A DNA stretch of 51,640 nt from Mesostigma viride (lineage: Eukaryota; Streptophyta; Mesostigmatophyceae; Mesostigmatales; Mesostigmataceae): the NCBI GenBank assembly GCA_009746045.1, contig RPFO01000072.1:5142087-5193726 (forward strand). The letters run 5' to 3'. A program made the position numbers and the translations under genes. Positions 39,929-49,838 of this stretch are shown here, one piece after another. Positions within the stretch are counted from its first letter, which is position 1; each line of letters starts with the position of its first letter. The notes beneath the pieces are model-generated. The model saw only the letters and a list, made by a program, of their open reading frames with translations. It did not search any database and was not told where the DNA came from.

Positions 39929-41680
39929 ATGAGTAGTTCGAAGACACAATCACCTTTACCCCCTACTAATCAAGGTTTGGGAGATCCGTCATCATCTCTG
40001 GAACCCATTGCTAGGGAAGGTGCTGAGACAACTACTCGTACTCCACGGCGTCAACTTGATTTCAACCGTACTTCTATGTCTGAAGTGAGGCGGCCCTCGT
40101 TGTCCATAGGGCCCAAGTTTTCCGTCATTGCATCTGGTCTCCAACCAGGCGAGCCATCGCTGACAGGCGTGGGTCGAGGAGCGTCACTGTCGCCCAGGAT
40201 TCCAAGCGCGCGAACAAGTCCTGTGCGGAGTGCATCTTCTTCATTTCTTTTCCCGCTAAATACCACGCCTGGAAGAGACGGGACCAGACTTGCAGCGGAT
40301 CGCCTCTCAGCAGCTAAAATCAGATTATTACACGATGAACAACACGCAGCGATGTATAGAAAGATGGTGGAGGAGGTGGAACAGGATGTGGGAAGACTTC
40401 GTCAGAGAATTGAGGAGGAGGAGGCGGCCATGCGTGACATGGTTGCTGGATTGGGGAGAGAGGCTCCTCGGTTGGGTGACGGAAGGGTTTTACCTAATAG
40501 TACCGCAGTTACTACGAGGAATGAGACGCAGGATAGCGATAGGCAGGATCCAGCGCAGACGACCTCGGTCACCTTCACCACCCCCGCCAGCGACGTCCCC
40601 GTGACCGTCACTATACCACCGCATCAAGGTTCCGCCCCGCCATTTCCAAAAATTGAATCCGTAGACAAGCTGTCGCTCACCAATCTAACCCACCGCAGTT
40701 TCGATCATTTCTCTACTCGATTCCAGGATGTGTTCGCTATCCACTTTGCTAACTACGGCAAACGAGCGGAAGAACGACTTTCCCTGGACATCCAGAAGAA
40801 GATGGTTCGACAGCGAATGAGCGACAGTGCAGCCGACAGGTTTGATGAGTTTTTACGATCCTCGGCAGGTAATACTTGCAAGGATTTGCCATCTCTCATG
40901 CTTTCATTTCGACGTTTTCTCCTTCCCCAGGACCAGCTCCGTCTGGACCGGGACGCGTTGGCCAACTGTACTCAGTCTGGCCTGACACTACCACAATACG
41001 TAGAGACGTTTACCAACCTGAGGGCCAAAATCCCCCAGTGCTCTGATTCTGAAGCTCTTCACAGGTTTCTGCATGGGCTCTCCCCTCAAGTCAGGGTGGA
41101 TATTGACAAGCATTTCTCCCCTTTCGACTATGTCGAGTGGAAGTGGGATACTGTGCTGTCTTATGCCCTCACGCTGTGCCGTGTCCCTGACTTTTCCCTC
41201 AAGTGGGAGCCTGCTGCAGGCAACCAGGCGCCTGCTGTTAAGAAGCCCCTGAACCAGCTGAACGCTGTGATGGAGGAGCTCAGTGCCATGGAGCAGTCCA
41301 AAGGAGCCTGTTTCACGTGTGGCCAGCTGGGACACTTTGCACGGGATTGCCCCAAGCGAGACCAGTTCCCAAGCGACACCAAGGGTCCTCAGGGGGTTCT
41401 TCCATTCACCAGACCACCCATCTTCCCTCCTGGGGTGAGCCAGAGCGACCACAGGGCACAGCCTGGGTTTAGACCCAACTTCCAGGCTTCGGGCAAGGGA
41501 CCATTCCAGCCCAAGGGATTCAACAGGCAAGACAGGCGTCGGATGGTCAACGCCCTGTGGCACCTCCTAGCAGAGGAGGAGGAGGGAGAAGGAGAGGCAG
41601 ACGGCATAGAGGATCAGCAGGTGCAGCCTTCAGTGGGGAGCTCGTCTTCAGATCATCCTCCTGAGCTGCCAAAAAACTAG
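39929..41680 (+). CDS. gag: Ty3-type Gag
   Basis: 583 residues starting MSSSKTQSPLPPTNQGLGDP. Low-complexity N-part; a coiled-coil region (RKMVEEVEQDVGRLRQRIEE) around residue 145; a retrotrans_gag-like capsid region from about residue 260 (FDHFSTRFQDVFAIHFANYG; LMLSFRRFLLPQDQLRLDRD; SGLTLPQYVETFTNLRAKIP; LHRFLHGLSPQVRVDIDKHF); CCHC zinc knuckle CFTCGQLGHFARDC at about 460. It ends LPKN-stop at a slippery A AAA AAC heptamer. The frame is intact, unlike most other genes in the window. Gag forms the virus-like particle and binds RNA through the knuckle. Confidence 0.9.
   Translation: MSSSKTQSPLPPTNQGLGDPSSSLEPIAREGAETTTRTPRRQLDFNRTSMSEVRRPSLSIGPKFSVIASGLQPGEPSLTGVGRGASLSPRIPSARTSPVRSASSSFLFPLNTTPGRDGTRLAADRLSAAKIRLLHDEQHAAMYRKMVEEVEQDVGRLRQRIEEEEAAMRDMVAGLGREAPRLGDGRVLPNSTAVTTRNETQDSDRQDPAQTTSVTFTTPASDVPVTVTIPPHQGSAPPFPKIESVDKLSLTNLTHRSFDHFSTRFQDVFAIHFANYGKRAEERLSLDIQKKMVRQRMSDSAADRFDEFLRSSAGNTCKDLPSLMLSFRRFLLPQDQLRLDRDALANCTQSGLTLPQYVETFTNLRAKIPQCSDSEALHRFLHGLSPQVRVDIDKHFSPFDYVEWKWDTVLSYALTLCRVPDFSLKWEPAAGNQAPAVKKPLNQLNAVMEELSAMEQSKGACFTCGQLGHFARDCPKRDQFPSDTKGPQGVLPFTRPPIFPPGVSQSDHRAQPGFRPNFQASGKGPFQPKGFNRQDRRRMVNALWHLLAEEEEGEGEADGIEDQQVQPSVGSSSSDHPPELPKN
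41671..41677 (+). promoter_or_regulatory. Probable -1 ribosomal frameshift site between gag and pol
   Basis: The heptamer A AAA AAC is in the correct register (CCA AAA AAC TAG in the gag frame). A -1 slip gives AAA AAA CTA GTG GAG, entering the protease frame that is open from there. This is one of the classical X XXY YYZ slippery sequences. Whether a stimulatory stem follows was not computed. Confidence 0.75.
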
Positions 41681-42792
41681 TGGAGCCCCCAGGACTACGT
41701 CCAGCGGTGGAGTTAACTGGTTTGCCTGCTGTGCATGTCCGTCCTGTGAACAACTTGTCTGCCTCTGATTCCACCACCCCATTGGGCCCTCCTATTCCCA
41801 GTCAACTCTTGAAGTTCCAGGCTAGGCTGTTGAACGTGCCAGTCCCTTTGGCTCAGCCTTTATGTCTCTTCATGATTGACTCAGGTGCAGGAAGTAACTA
41901 CATTTCCACTTCCTTGGTGCAGGAGCTGCATCTACCAGTGCTCCCCCACCCTGTGCCTGTTAAGGTCCAATATTCTGATGGTAGGCAGAGTAACTCACCT
42001 GGCTACGTGCAACTGCTTTTTCAAGTGTGCTCACGTCAAACCTTGTCTGTCACAGCAGATGTCATTCCACTCACTGCTGCTGATGTGATTCTGGGGATGC
42101 CATGGTTGGAGTCTGCTAATCCTGCCATCTTGTGGTCTGAGAAGGTGGTGCAGTTTCAGGATGGGTCAGTGTGGGACGCCACCACAGTGATTAAGGGGGG
42201 AGAAAGACCAGTCACAGAGTGCTGTTCTACTAATGAGGCTGTCAATGATGGGAGAGGGGTTGCAGGTGCCAAGGAGGACGTCAAGGTGCCTTCACTGGAA
42301 GAGAAACGTGCTGCATTACTTAAGCACGTATGGTCTGCCAATCACACCTTGTCTTACCTGGCTACTTACCCAGTGGAACACGTCTTTCTCTTACAGTTGG
42401 TTCCTAACTCACCCTCTGATGAGACTCATGGCCACACGGTGAATGCTGTGAACCCAGTACCAGCTGTCACAGAGGAGGAGCAGAAGCTGCATGATGCCCT
42501 TTTGGACAGGTTTGCTGCCATTTTTGAGGACAAAATGCCACAGTACCCTCCTGAAGGGCCAATCACTCATGTCATCAAGCTTGTGGATGGTGCCAGGCCT
42601 CCCTTTGTTCCCATGTACAGGATGGGGCCAGCTGAGATGGCAGAGCTGAAGGTGATCTTGACAGGCCTGTTGGAAGCTGGACTCATTCTTCCTGCCAATA
42701 GTCCTTTCAGCTCTGGGTGTTTGCTTGTCCCCAAGCATGATGGTGGATGGCGGTTGTGCATTGATCTGAGAGGCCTGAACAAGGTCACGTGA
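41680..42792 (+). CDS. pol: Pol: protease and RT N-terminus (Ty3 type)
   Basis: Protease: LCLFMIDSGAGSNYISTSLV with the canonical D-S-G-A, then VTADVIPLTAADVILGMPWL as the flap and ILGMPWL block. The linker carries LTEEEQKLHDALLDRFAAIF-like spacer sequence (AVTEEEQKLHDALLDRFAAI). RT start: HVIKLVDGARPPFVPMYRMG, PANSPFSSGCLLVPKHDGGW and RLCIDLRGLNKVT. A stop at 42790-42792 (GTCACGTGA) is one base out of phase with the continuation VKSKYPLPRIDELL, so a small indel separates it from the rest of RT. Expressed by -1 frameshift from gag. Confidence 0.88.
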   Translation: MEPPGLRPAVELTGLPAVHVRPVNNLSASDSTTPLGPPIPSQLLKFQARLLNVPVPLAQPLCLFMIDSGAGSNYISTSLVQELHLPVLPHPVPVKVQYSDGRQSNSPGYVQLLFQVCSRQTLSVTADVIPLTAADVILGMPWLESANPAILWSEKVVQFQDGSVWDATTVIKGGERPVTECCSTNEAVNDGRGVAGAKEDVKVPSLEEKRAALLKHVWSANHTLSYLATYPVEHVFLLQLVPNSPSDETHGHTVNAVNPVPAVTEEEQKLHDALLDRFAAIFEDKMPQYPPEGPITHVIKLVDGARPPFVPMYRMGPAEMAELKVILTGLLEAGLILPANSPFSSGCLLVPKHDGGWRLCIDLRGLNKVT

Positions 42793-43274
42793 AGTCCAAG
42801 TATCCCTTGCCACGGATTGATGAGCTGCTAGAGAGGACAGCTGGATCATCTTACTTCACCAAGTTTGACCTTAGACACGCGTTCTGGCAGATCAGGATAG
42901 CTACTGAGGACATTCCAAAAACTGCATTCTCCACACCCTGGGGTCAGTTCCAGTGGACTGTGATGCCCATGGGGGCCTCCAACAGCCCAGCTACTATGCA
43001 GATGTTTGTGAATGCTATCTTTGGCCATCTGACAGGGAACTCTCTGCCTCAGATCTCCCCTGATCTCAGGAATCCCAGGTTCAAAGACATTGCCCACCTG
43101 TGTGACCCTGCAAGACCCGTGTTCAGGACCTGCGTGGTGGCCTACATGGACGACATCCTGGTGCACTCAAAGACGTTCAAGGAGCATCTGGAGAACGTGG
43201 AGGAGGTCCTGAAGGTCATCCAGCACTACCACTTGTCTGTCAAGAGGTCTAAGGTGGAGTGTCTAATCACCAAG
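42787..43274 (+). pseudogene. pol: Pol: RT palm (Ty3 type), cut by piggyBac-like transposon
   Basis: YPLPRIDELLERTAGSSYFT, KFDLRHAFWQIRIATEDIPK (first catalytic D), FQWTVMPMGASNSPATMQMF, then an extended loop (GNSLPQISPDLRNPRFKDIA, HLCDPARPVFRT), VVAYMDDILVHSKTFKEHLE (YMDD) and YHLSVKRSKVECLITK. The loop between the NAIFGHL and YMDD blocks is about 30 residues longer than in typical Ty3 RTs. The frame continues at 46200 as VFGQEWGHEVGFLGY when the DNA element is removed. Confidence 0.85.
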
Positions 43275-43297
43275 AAAATGTCCTCAAATGAGGACAT

Positions 43298-43892
43298 TTT
43301 TCAGCCATGATACCATTTGTAATAACTCACACAAATCAACACATCCATGGGTACGGTGTGGAACCATGTTCATTTATGATATGTTCAAGAGTTACAATGC
43401 TTAACATCCATGAAATATGCTCATTGTATAATTGTTTACGATTTATGAATACAGGGGGGTCGCTACGCGAGTGACCAAAAAGCACTCAAGTCAACAATAT
43501 GCCAAGAAAGTAGCCCTGGCCAGGTCATGGCTGGTCCTGAAAATGCACCCAGGGTGCCCACAACATGTCTACGTTACACCCTTGCTGTCCTAGACCCTGC
43601 AGCCTGCCAGGGGGGGGCACAAAATGTAACTGCCAGCGGGCAGCCAGGGACCACCCTGGTGCATACCAAATAGCAGATGTAACCAGACTTCATCTCTCAC
43701 TATGCCATACCATCTAAATAGACAAATGCTGGTTCCCCAGGGTCCATGAAGACGTTAAAAGCTAAGAAATAACTTTAAGTGACCCAAAGTGGGTCCACTG
43801 CCTATTTAAGTAGCAGAGACGAGGCCCTACGCGCGGCTACGCGGGCACGCACGAGAAAGAACAACAGCAAAGTCAATAAAACAGTTTACGAA
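43298..43892. other. Non-coding 3' part of piggyBac-like transposon
   Basis: No gene. It is the 3' side of the transposase gene, with AATAAA-type sequence near 43876 (complement strand reading not tested). Confidence 0.45.
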
Positions 43893-46026
43893 GACTTCCT
43901 CTTCTTGTAGGCCTTGCGGGATGGTGGCGGGATGCCGTCAACATGCTTCTGCCAGCACTGCCTGTCGTGCTGGGTAGAGGGCGCGCACAAGTTGATCTGC
44001 CCCTTTGCGCCGGCACCCACGCGAGGGGCCACAGTAATGCCGGCAATGTGCCTGGCAGTACCTGCACCTGCCTTGGTTTTCCAGGCCTACCATCTTGTGA
44101 GTGGCCCCGTCCTCTACCGAGCGCAGCGTGGCGACAGTGGCCCTGGCCACGCTCAAGTTGACCATGTCCAGCCCTGCCTTCTCCAAAAACTCGCGGTAGC
44201 TCCCCTTGTAGCCAGCGAACGCGCGGCTGGCGAAGAAGCCGTTGGTGATCAGCATCCCCAGCGACTCACTGATCTCGCGGGTGGCAAAGCTGTGCGTGTG
44301 CCAACACCCACTCATCGGGCACTCGCCCTGCCTGATTGCGTTGTGATGGTCGATGACGCCCATGTTGTTGCGGTACAGTTCCGTCACCTTCGGCTGCGGG
44401 GTGGTCTTGGTGTACTGGATGCCGATTTGGTTGTTAGTCCATGTCTTCTGCTGTGGCTTGCCCGGCAGCGTGGTGGAGCAGCTGGCGACCACCAGCAGTG
44501 GCTCCTTGGATTGGTGGGCACACCCAAAGATGTCGATGCGTTCAGGGCCGCCCATCTGGACTTTGGCGGTGTAGGCGAGGTGATCTCCGCGCTTTTTCAG
44601 GCCAGCGAACAGCGCGTCCTTGGGGAAGGTGCTGTGGCCCGTCTTCACGTTGAGCACGCCGTATAGCCCCACAGTCCTGAGTGCCACGGCCGTCTTGACT
44701 GAGCCGAACCAGCTGTCTGCCACCACGATGCGCCCCGAGCCGTGCCAGGGCTTCGTCAGCCGCATGGTGAGGCCCGTGGAGTTTCCCCATGCACTGCGCG
44801 TTGTATTCCTTGTTCTTCATGCGTTCCTTCCCCTCCTGCATCTCCACATGCAACAGCAGCTTAGTGGAGCCGTCGGCAATGTCCTTCAGCTCACGACCCA
44901 TTGGCTTGGGCTTGCGTGCCACCACCATGAAGCCGGGCATGCCACGACCCACCCACGAGATCATGGACTCGTCGCAGACCAGCACGGTGCCGGGGTTGAT
45001 GATGCTTTGCAGGTGCTCGTTCATGCATTCATACCACCCACGGACACGTGCAAACGGGTCATTAATTTCCAGCCTGGCCAGCCTTGATGGGGAAGGCAAA
45101 GACTGAGGTGAGTTGCTCAAAAAGAGTGCGTGGCGTGAAACGCTGGAAGTTGAACACAACCGTTCCAGACGTCTCCCAGTAGGTGCGCCAGGTCCCGTTC
45201 ACGGGAAACGCCATCATGAGACAACGTACGCCGATGTACGCGTGAAAAATCTGCGGCGTCACGGTCCAGGGGTTGCTGGCGGTGCCCAAACCTTTCTCCC
45301 TGCCACGCTTGGTCATTTCGTCACAGAAATCGTCGACGCCTGGAATCATGAAGCGGACATATCCAGCCTCGCTGGTCGCTGCGGGATCCTGCAGGCCGAT
45401 GAGAGTTGCCTTCTTATTTTCAGGTGAGTAGCGATCCGGCCGAGCATCCTCACGCACGACAGTGGGGGTGGTGTTCCACTGAGGCACGAAAGCGGGTGGC
45501 TGCTCAGCGCCCGGCCCTGTCGTGCACAAACGTTCCCAGAGGTCGGAAACGCGCGCGCGCGCGCTCGGCGAATTCTCAGGCTCAGGATCCGAAACCCCAC
45601 CCTCCTCTGACTCGGGCTCGTCTTCATCCTCGTCAGTTCCAGACCCCGGCAATTCATCGGGCTCGGGTTCAACACCCTCGCTAGCGGTTCGGCTAGCTCC
45701 CGGGCCATTATATTGCACGAGCAGCTTGGCAAGTTGGCATCGATAACAGTCTCATCCCCATCTATGTCCCATCTGACTTTTACGTTTTCGGGGTCCGGCA
45801 CACCAATCACCCTGCCGTGGATAAAAAGATTTTTCACCGGCACTTTCAAGCGTGCAGCCAGCTGCCTAGACCAACGATCTGCCGGCCGTGCATTTTTGTC
45901 GTCGAAATGAGTTGCTAACGTGCTCACACGATCGTTTAATGCCCAGGCCGCCATGGCCGTGCACTCGCGAAATTGCACGATCCCGTTACTCAACCCCGCC
46001 AAAATAGGTACTTTTCTCCGCCTCAT
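43893..46026 (-). CDS. PiggyBac-family (DDE_Tnp_1_7) transposase, frameshifted
   Basis: N-part: MRRRKVPILAGLSNGIVQFR and a DNA/chromo-like segment (GRVIGVPDPENVKVRWDIDG); an acidic Ser/Glu/Pro stretch (PGSGTDEDEDEPESEEGGVS) in the next frame; then the piggyBac helical region FCDEMTKRGREKG.. PQIFHAYIGVRCLMMAFPVN, GTWRTYWETSGTVVFNFQRF. Catalytic core: TVLVCDESMISWVGRGMPGF (first D), RIVVADSWFGSVKTAVALRT (second D), GVIDHHNAIRQGE (late D box). C-terminus: Cys/His cluster CRYCQAHCRHYCG and, after a last shift, a Lys/Arg-rich tail ending KKRKSS, possibly nuclear targeting. At least three frameshifts (near 45716, 45070-44770 and 43950). Cut-and-paste role inferred from family. Confidence 0.8.
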
Positions 46027-46199
46027 ATTTTCCAGGTAGGGTCGACCCCTGTCGACCCCATGGGCTTGGCGCGCTCAGTACCTATCCCAGTTTCCCGCCA
46101 AAACCCACCAGGGACCCGTAGGACCAACTTTGGCGCCAAAACTGAGTCCCTGACCCCCCCTGTCTCAAACGAGGACTATGTCCTCAAATGAGGACATTT

Positions 46200-47079
46200 G
46201 GTTTTTGGACAGGAGTGGGGGCATGAAGTGGGGTTCCTAGGGTACAAGTTGAGTTCCTTGGGTATGACACCTGACAATGCTAAGATTGCTGCCATTCTTG
46301 AGTGGCCTGTGTTGCAGTCTGCACATGATGTCAAGTCCTTCCTGGGTATGGTGGGGTGGTACAGGCGTTTTATCCCTGACATGGCTGCCATCTCCACCCC
46401 CTTGCTTGAGTTAATCAAGAAGGATGTTCAGTTTGAGTGGACAGATAGGTGTCAGCAGGCCTTTGACCTGTTGAAGCAGAAGCTCACATCCACCCCTGTG
46501 CTAGTGGGTCCCAATCCAGATCTACCTTATCAGGTTAGGTCAGATGCCTCTCAAGGCGCCATAGGTGCTGTGCTGATGCAAGACCATGGCTATGGACCAC
46601 AGCCAGTAGAGTACATGTCTAAAACCATGAGCTCAGCTGAACGTAACTACCCTGTACATGAGCAGGAGTTGCTGGGTTTAGTGGTAGCATGTCACAAGTG
46701 GGAGCATCTGTTGAAGGGAGCTCAGTTTTCTGTGGCTAGCAGTGCTACAGATGGGCTAGGGCAAGAGTCTATCACCCTGATGACTGACCACAGGCCCTTG
46801 GTGCACGTGCTAGAACAGAGTAGGATGAGTAAGAGGATGGCTGGGTGGATGGAGTACCTAGGGGGATTCTATCCTTTCTCTGTGCAGTATGTCCCAGGAT
46901 CACAGAATGTGGTGCCAGACGCCCTCTCTAGACGAAGGGATCTGATGGGAGCATTTCACGAGGATCTGGATATTTGTGCTGCCATGGTTTCTGTAGTAGA
47001 GTGTGGTGCTGTCACCAGGGCACAGGCAGCTAACCAGCAAACCTCCAAGCTGAGCCATCCCCCAGGCTGTAGAGGCTAG
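46200..47079 (+). pseudogene. pol: Pol: RT thumb and RNase H (Ty3 type)
   Basis: VFGQEWGHEVGFLGYKLSSL and VKSFLGMVGWYRRFIPDMAA are the RT thumb/connection. RNase H: YQVRSDASQGAIGAVLMQDH (first D), VEYMSKTMSSAERNYPVHEQ (catalytic E in HEQELLGLVVA), ITLMTDHRPLVHVLEQSRMS (third D) and VQYVPGSQNVVPDALSRR. All catalytic positions look intact. It ends out of frame at PPGCRG-stop (47079) just before the integrase frame. Confidence 0.85.
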
Positions 47080-47092
47080 CTTTAGTCACGAG

Positions 47093-48193
47093 ATGCTCAT
47101 TGACCAGGGCTCTGTCCCAGGGTCGACAGGCGTCCAGGGTGGGGGTCAGTCACTGCAGAGCAGTCTTAGGGAGGGTTCTGCTGGTAGCCAGCCCACTCTC
47201 ACAACACAACCAAGCACAGAGAATCCTAGGAGGGGAAAGGGACGGCCCAGGAAGTGGATACTGGAGCCAGGGATGCTGACCAAGTCTAGAGGATTGGCAG
47301 CTGAGATCAAGGGGAAGTCACGTACACCTGTGGCTGATGTTCTGTCATCCAAGCATCTAGTCACTAGTCACCTGCAGGAGGGTGAGGTGCTGCAGCTGCA
47401 GCCTTTAGGACCTGGCAAACAGCTAGTCCTGCCTAACCCTATGAGTATAGCCCTGCTGGACGTGATTAAGGCCTTCACTAAAACTGAGGACCTGGCCACT
47501 AAGGCCATTCAGGAAGGAAGCTTTGGTAACAGACCTGTGGAGTACTGGGAGGGAGTCCTGTATGTCCACACCCAGGACGCAGATCATGTAGTGACCAGGA
47601 AGGTCTATGTGCCAGAAATGGCCATTCCCACTGTGTTGCATTGCTTCCATGACGACGTGACTGCGTGTCATCCTGGGTATGCTAAGCTTCTCCATGAAGT
47701 ACAAGAGAGGTTTTGGTGGCCTGGCATGTTTCGTGATATCAAGGCCTATGTGGCTTCCTGTGACTCATGCCAAAGGAATAAGGTTAGGACTCAGGCAGTG
47801 CCTATCTTTCCTATGGCCATGCCTATTCCCCTTCGACCCTGGATCAGTGTGACCATGGACTTCATTTGTGGCTTGCCTGTCTCTGATGCTGGCAATGACA
47901 GGATACTGGTGGTGATGGACAGGCTGTCTAGAATGTGCCATCTCATCCCCTGCAATGCCCATCTCACAGCTGCCCAGTGTGTAGAGTTGTTCATGAAGGA
48001 GGTGTACAGATTGCATGGCATGCCACGTGTAATCATCACTGACCAGGATCCCTTGTGGATGTCTGGGTTTTGGAAGTCCTTCTTTGACATCCTAGACACT
48101 AAGTTGGCCTTTGGAGTAGCATACAGGTGTGCCAGCACGGGGGCTGTGGAGAGGCTGAACCGTATTGTACGGGAATGCCAGAAGCACTATTAA
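47093..48193 (+). pseudogene. pol: Pol: integrase (Ty3 type)
   Basis: N-part has an AT-hook-like RRGKGRPRKW. Then GNRPVEYWEGVLYVHTQDAD and the HHCC zinc domain (TACHPGYAKLLHEVQERFWW ... SCDSCQRNK). Core: ISVTMDFICGLPVSDAGNDR (first D), IITDQDPLWMSGFWKSFFDI (second D) and GAVERLNRIVREC (E; usually DGQTERVN). A frameshift near 48165-48190 moves the rest, INCTHDNKEWDKKLPFIEFA, NNSPLAPHQMSPFVICHGQC, into another frame up to 48365, where the next element interrupts it. Confidence 0.85.
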
Positions 48194-48365
48194 TTGTACC
48201 CATGATAACAAGGAATGGGACAAGAAACTTCCCTTCATAGAGTTTGCCATCAACAACTCACCCCTGGCTCCTCACCAAATGTCTCCATTTGTCATTTGCC
48301 ATGGCCAGTGCCCCTTGACTCCATTTGACATGGAGTTACCTGATAGGGATGCTGAAGGCCCCGGC

Positions 48366-48938
48366 TGTTACGTCGCGTAACAATTCGTTGTAGTTACGGA
48401 CGTAAATTAGGTCTTTTGCCTCAGTTGTCCCTAGGTTTACGTTTAGGCTCCTACCGGGACATTATTGTCTTCGTAACAGTACTGTGGTACATTGGGTGCC
48501 GTTGGGCGCCGCGCCGCGTACGTTACTAGTGGTCCTGATCCTTTGCTAGAATGTAGTGGACCAGCGTGCATCAGTAGATGTAGTGGACCAGCGTGCATCT
48601 GTAGGCGAGGGCCATGTCGGCCCGAGCGTGTTGGACCGTTGGTGACCATTTATGCGTGTTCTACCCCTTGTGTGTGCACTCGGCGTGTGTTAAATGAATT
48701 AACACATATAGGCTTGGGTCACGGCAGTGTAGTTGTGTTTCCTTCCTCTTTTCCTGGAGTAAACGGGTTTTGGTAAATGGTTGTATGGCGTATTGTAGTA
48801 ACACATACGTTAATGCATTGAGATCAGCTCCGTCACGTTCGTCTTTCGCCAGAGGTTTGAGTAGAGGAGGCCTGACCAGTTTAGGTAGTATCAGGCCCAT
48901 TAGAGGTAGAGGCGGAGGTAGATACCCGCGGCGTAACA
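48366..48938 (+). repeat. Probable 5' LTR of element B
   Basis: Starts TGTTACG and ends GGCGTAACA, giving a 7-bp terminal inverted repeat and a length of 573 bp. TGGTTCCGGAGG follows at 48940 as a possible primer site. Caveats: another CGTAACA ends at 48479, and a frame rich in RG (SIRPIRGRGGGRYPRR) spans 48770-49090, so the 3' boundary is uncertain. The start is firm because it cuts element A's integrase. Confidence 0.5.
48551..48599. repeat. Two direct copies of ATGTAGTGGACCAGCGTGCATC
   Basis: Perfect 22-bp repeats separated by 5 bp (AGTAG) in the upstream part of the LTR; a candidate U3 regulatory repeat. Confidence 0.8.
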
Positions 48939-49445
48939 ATGGTTCCGGAGGAACTTCAGTAGGTAGAGAACAAGACGACGATCCCTTGCCACATACGCCT
49001 TTTCAAGACCCCTTCCGCGTCCAGGAATACGAAGCCGACACGTCCTTGATAGGTAATGGGCGGGTCGCCTTCAAGCTAGTAGGAGAGTAGTGCTGCCCGT
49101 TTCGGGACACGCTCTACCTAGATGCTAGACCTGCTCGCAGCGGATAAACCCTTTCGTAGTTAGCCTGTCCTTCGCCTTGTTTTCCTGCTTACGGTTGTTT
49201 CCTGTCATAGATAGGGAAGTATTACTGTCCGGAGACGATTAGCGTCGCAGTACCTACACCTTTTCTTTCGTGTTGCTGCTCATTAGACGGCCGCACTCGC
49301 AGAAATTCACTGGGTCGCTGACTTTAGGACTACGAGCGCTGGACCGTTGTCGCCCTCGTCATTTCGGTGATCCAGATAACCCAGCTAAGTCGACTCCTAC
49401 CCCTTCCACTCCTATCGCGACTACTCAAGAACAAGGTGCGTTACC
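48939..49445. other. Leader of element B
   Basis: About 500 bp between the probable LTR and the first ORF, with no recognised gene apart from the end of an Arg/Gly-rich frame that stops at 49090 (FKLVGE). Confidence 0.4.
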
Positions 49446-49838
49446 ATGAGCCAGCGGCGATCTTTTACTGCTCCTTCCCATTCTTCTAGTGATAATAGTC
49501 TAGCTAAATATTACGTAGTGATTACGCCTCAATGGTCCTCCATTTTCCTTTCGTGGTCCGACGCTAGGAAGATCGTGCAAAATCGTACATATAATGTAAT
49601 TAGGTATAAGAAATTTGTTACCTTCGAGGAAGCTCAACAATTCCTTATAGACCATAGTGTATCAGATCTAGGCCTACACGTACGTTCTACTCCTCATGGT
49701 CGCCCTCCTGTAGAAGCTCTAGATTTTGCTACCCCTCCTTCGTCTCCCCCTAAGAGGGCTGCATTTTCATCTAGCTTAGATACTCCTCTCACCTTAGAAT
49801 TCGGTTCCCTATCCATTACTGTTGTTAAAAAGGATTGA
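49446..49838 (+). CDS. Viroplasmin-like (Cauli_VI / RNase H1 N-terminal) small protein
   Basis: 130 residues. After a Ser-rich start (MSQRRSFTAPSHSSSDNSLA), residues 21-73 read KYYVVITPQWSSIFLSWSDA, RKIVQNRTYNVIRYKKFVTF and EEAQQFLIDHSV. That is the pattern of the viroplasmin/hybrid-binding fold: YYVV, short turn, I(F/Y).SW.(D/E)., V......YKKF.T.EEA..F. Known: this fold is found in caulimovirus inclusion protein and at the N-terminus of RNase H1, where it binds RNA/DNA hybrids. The Ser/Pro-rich tail has no domain. Position upstream of gag in an LTR element is unusual. Assignment is from pattern only. Confidence 0.7.
   Translation: MSQRRSFTAPSHSSSDNSLAKYYVVITPQWSSIFLSWSDARKIVQNRTYNVIRYKKFVTFEEAQQFLIDHSVSDLGLHVRSTPHGRPPVEALDFATPPSSPPKRAAFSSSLDTPLTLEFGSLSITVVKKD

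Larger units (their letters stand above)
43276..46199 (-). mobile_element. PiggyBac-like DNA transposon (2.9 kb) inside Ty3 RT
   Basis: Both ends carry the near-palindrome ATGTCCTCAAATGAGGACAT (43278-43297 and 46178-46197). The outermost AAATGTCCTCA and TGAGGACATTT form an inverted pair. On the minus strand it encodes a piggyBac-family transposase (46026-43893). The interruption falls between ...ECLITK and VFGQEW of the host RT/RNase H. The piggyBac hallmark TTAA is absent: flanks read CCAAGA and GGTTTT, and no clear target duplication is visible. Confidence 0.8.
38595..48365 (+). mobile_element. Ty3/gypsy-type LTR retrotransposon, interrupted (element A)
   Basis: 5' LTR 38595-39700, initiator-Met-type primer site, gag 39929-41680, then protease, RT, RNase H and integrase in Ty3 order. 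A piggyBac-like transposon (43276-46199) splits the RT region and a second Ty3-like element starts inside the integrase gene at 48366, so the 3' end and 3' LTR lie outside the window. Inserted at the edge of the palindrome after GTATA (38590-38594), the presumed target duplication. Confidence 0.85.

Noticed and set aside
48473-48479. CGTAACA at 48479 as the LTR end of element B
   Set aside because: It would give an LTR of only 114 bp with no primer site after it; 48938 is preferred, with stated uncertainty.
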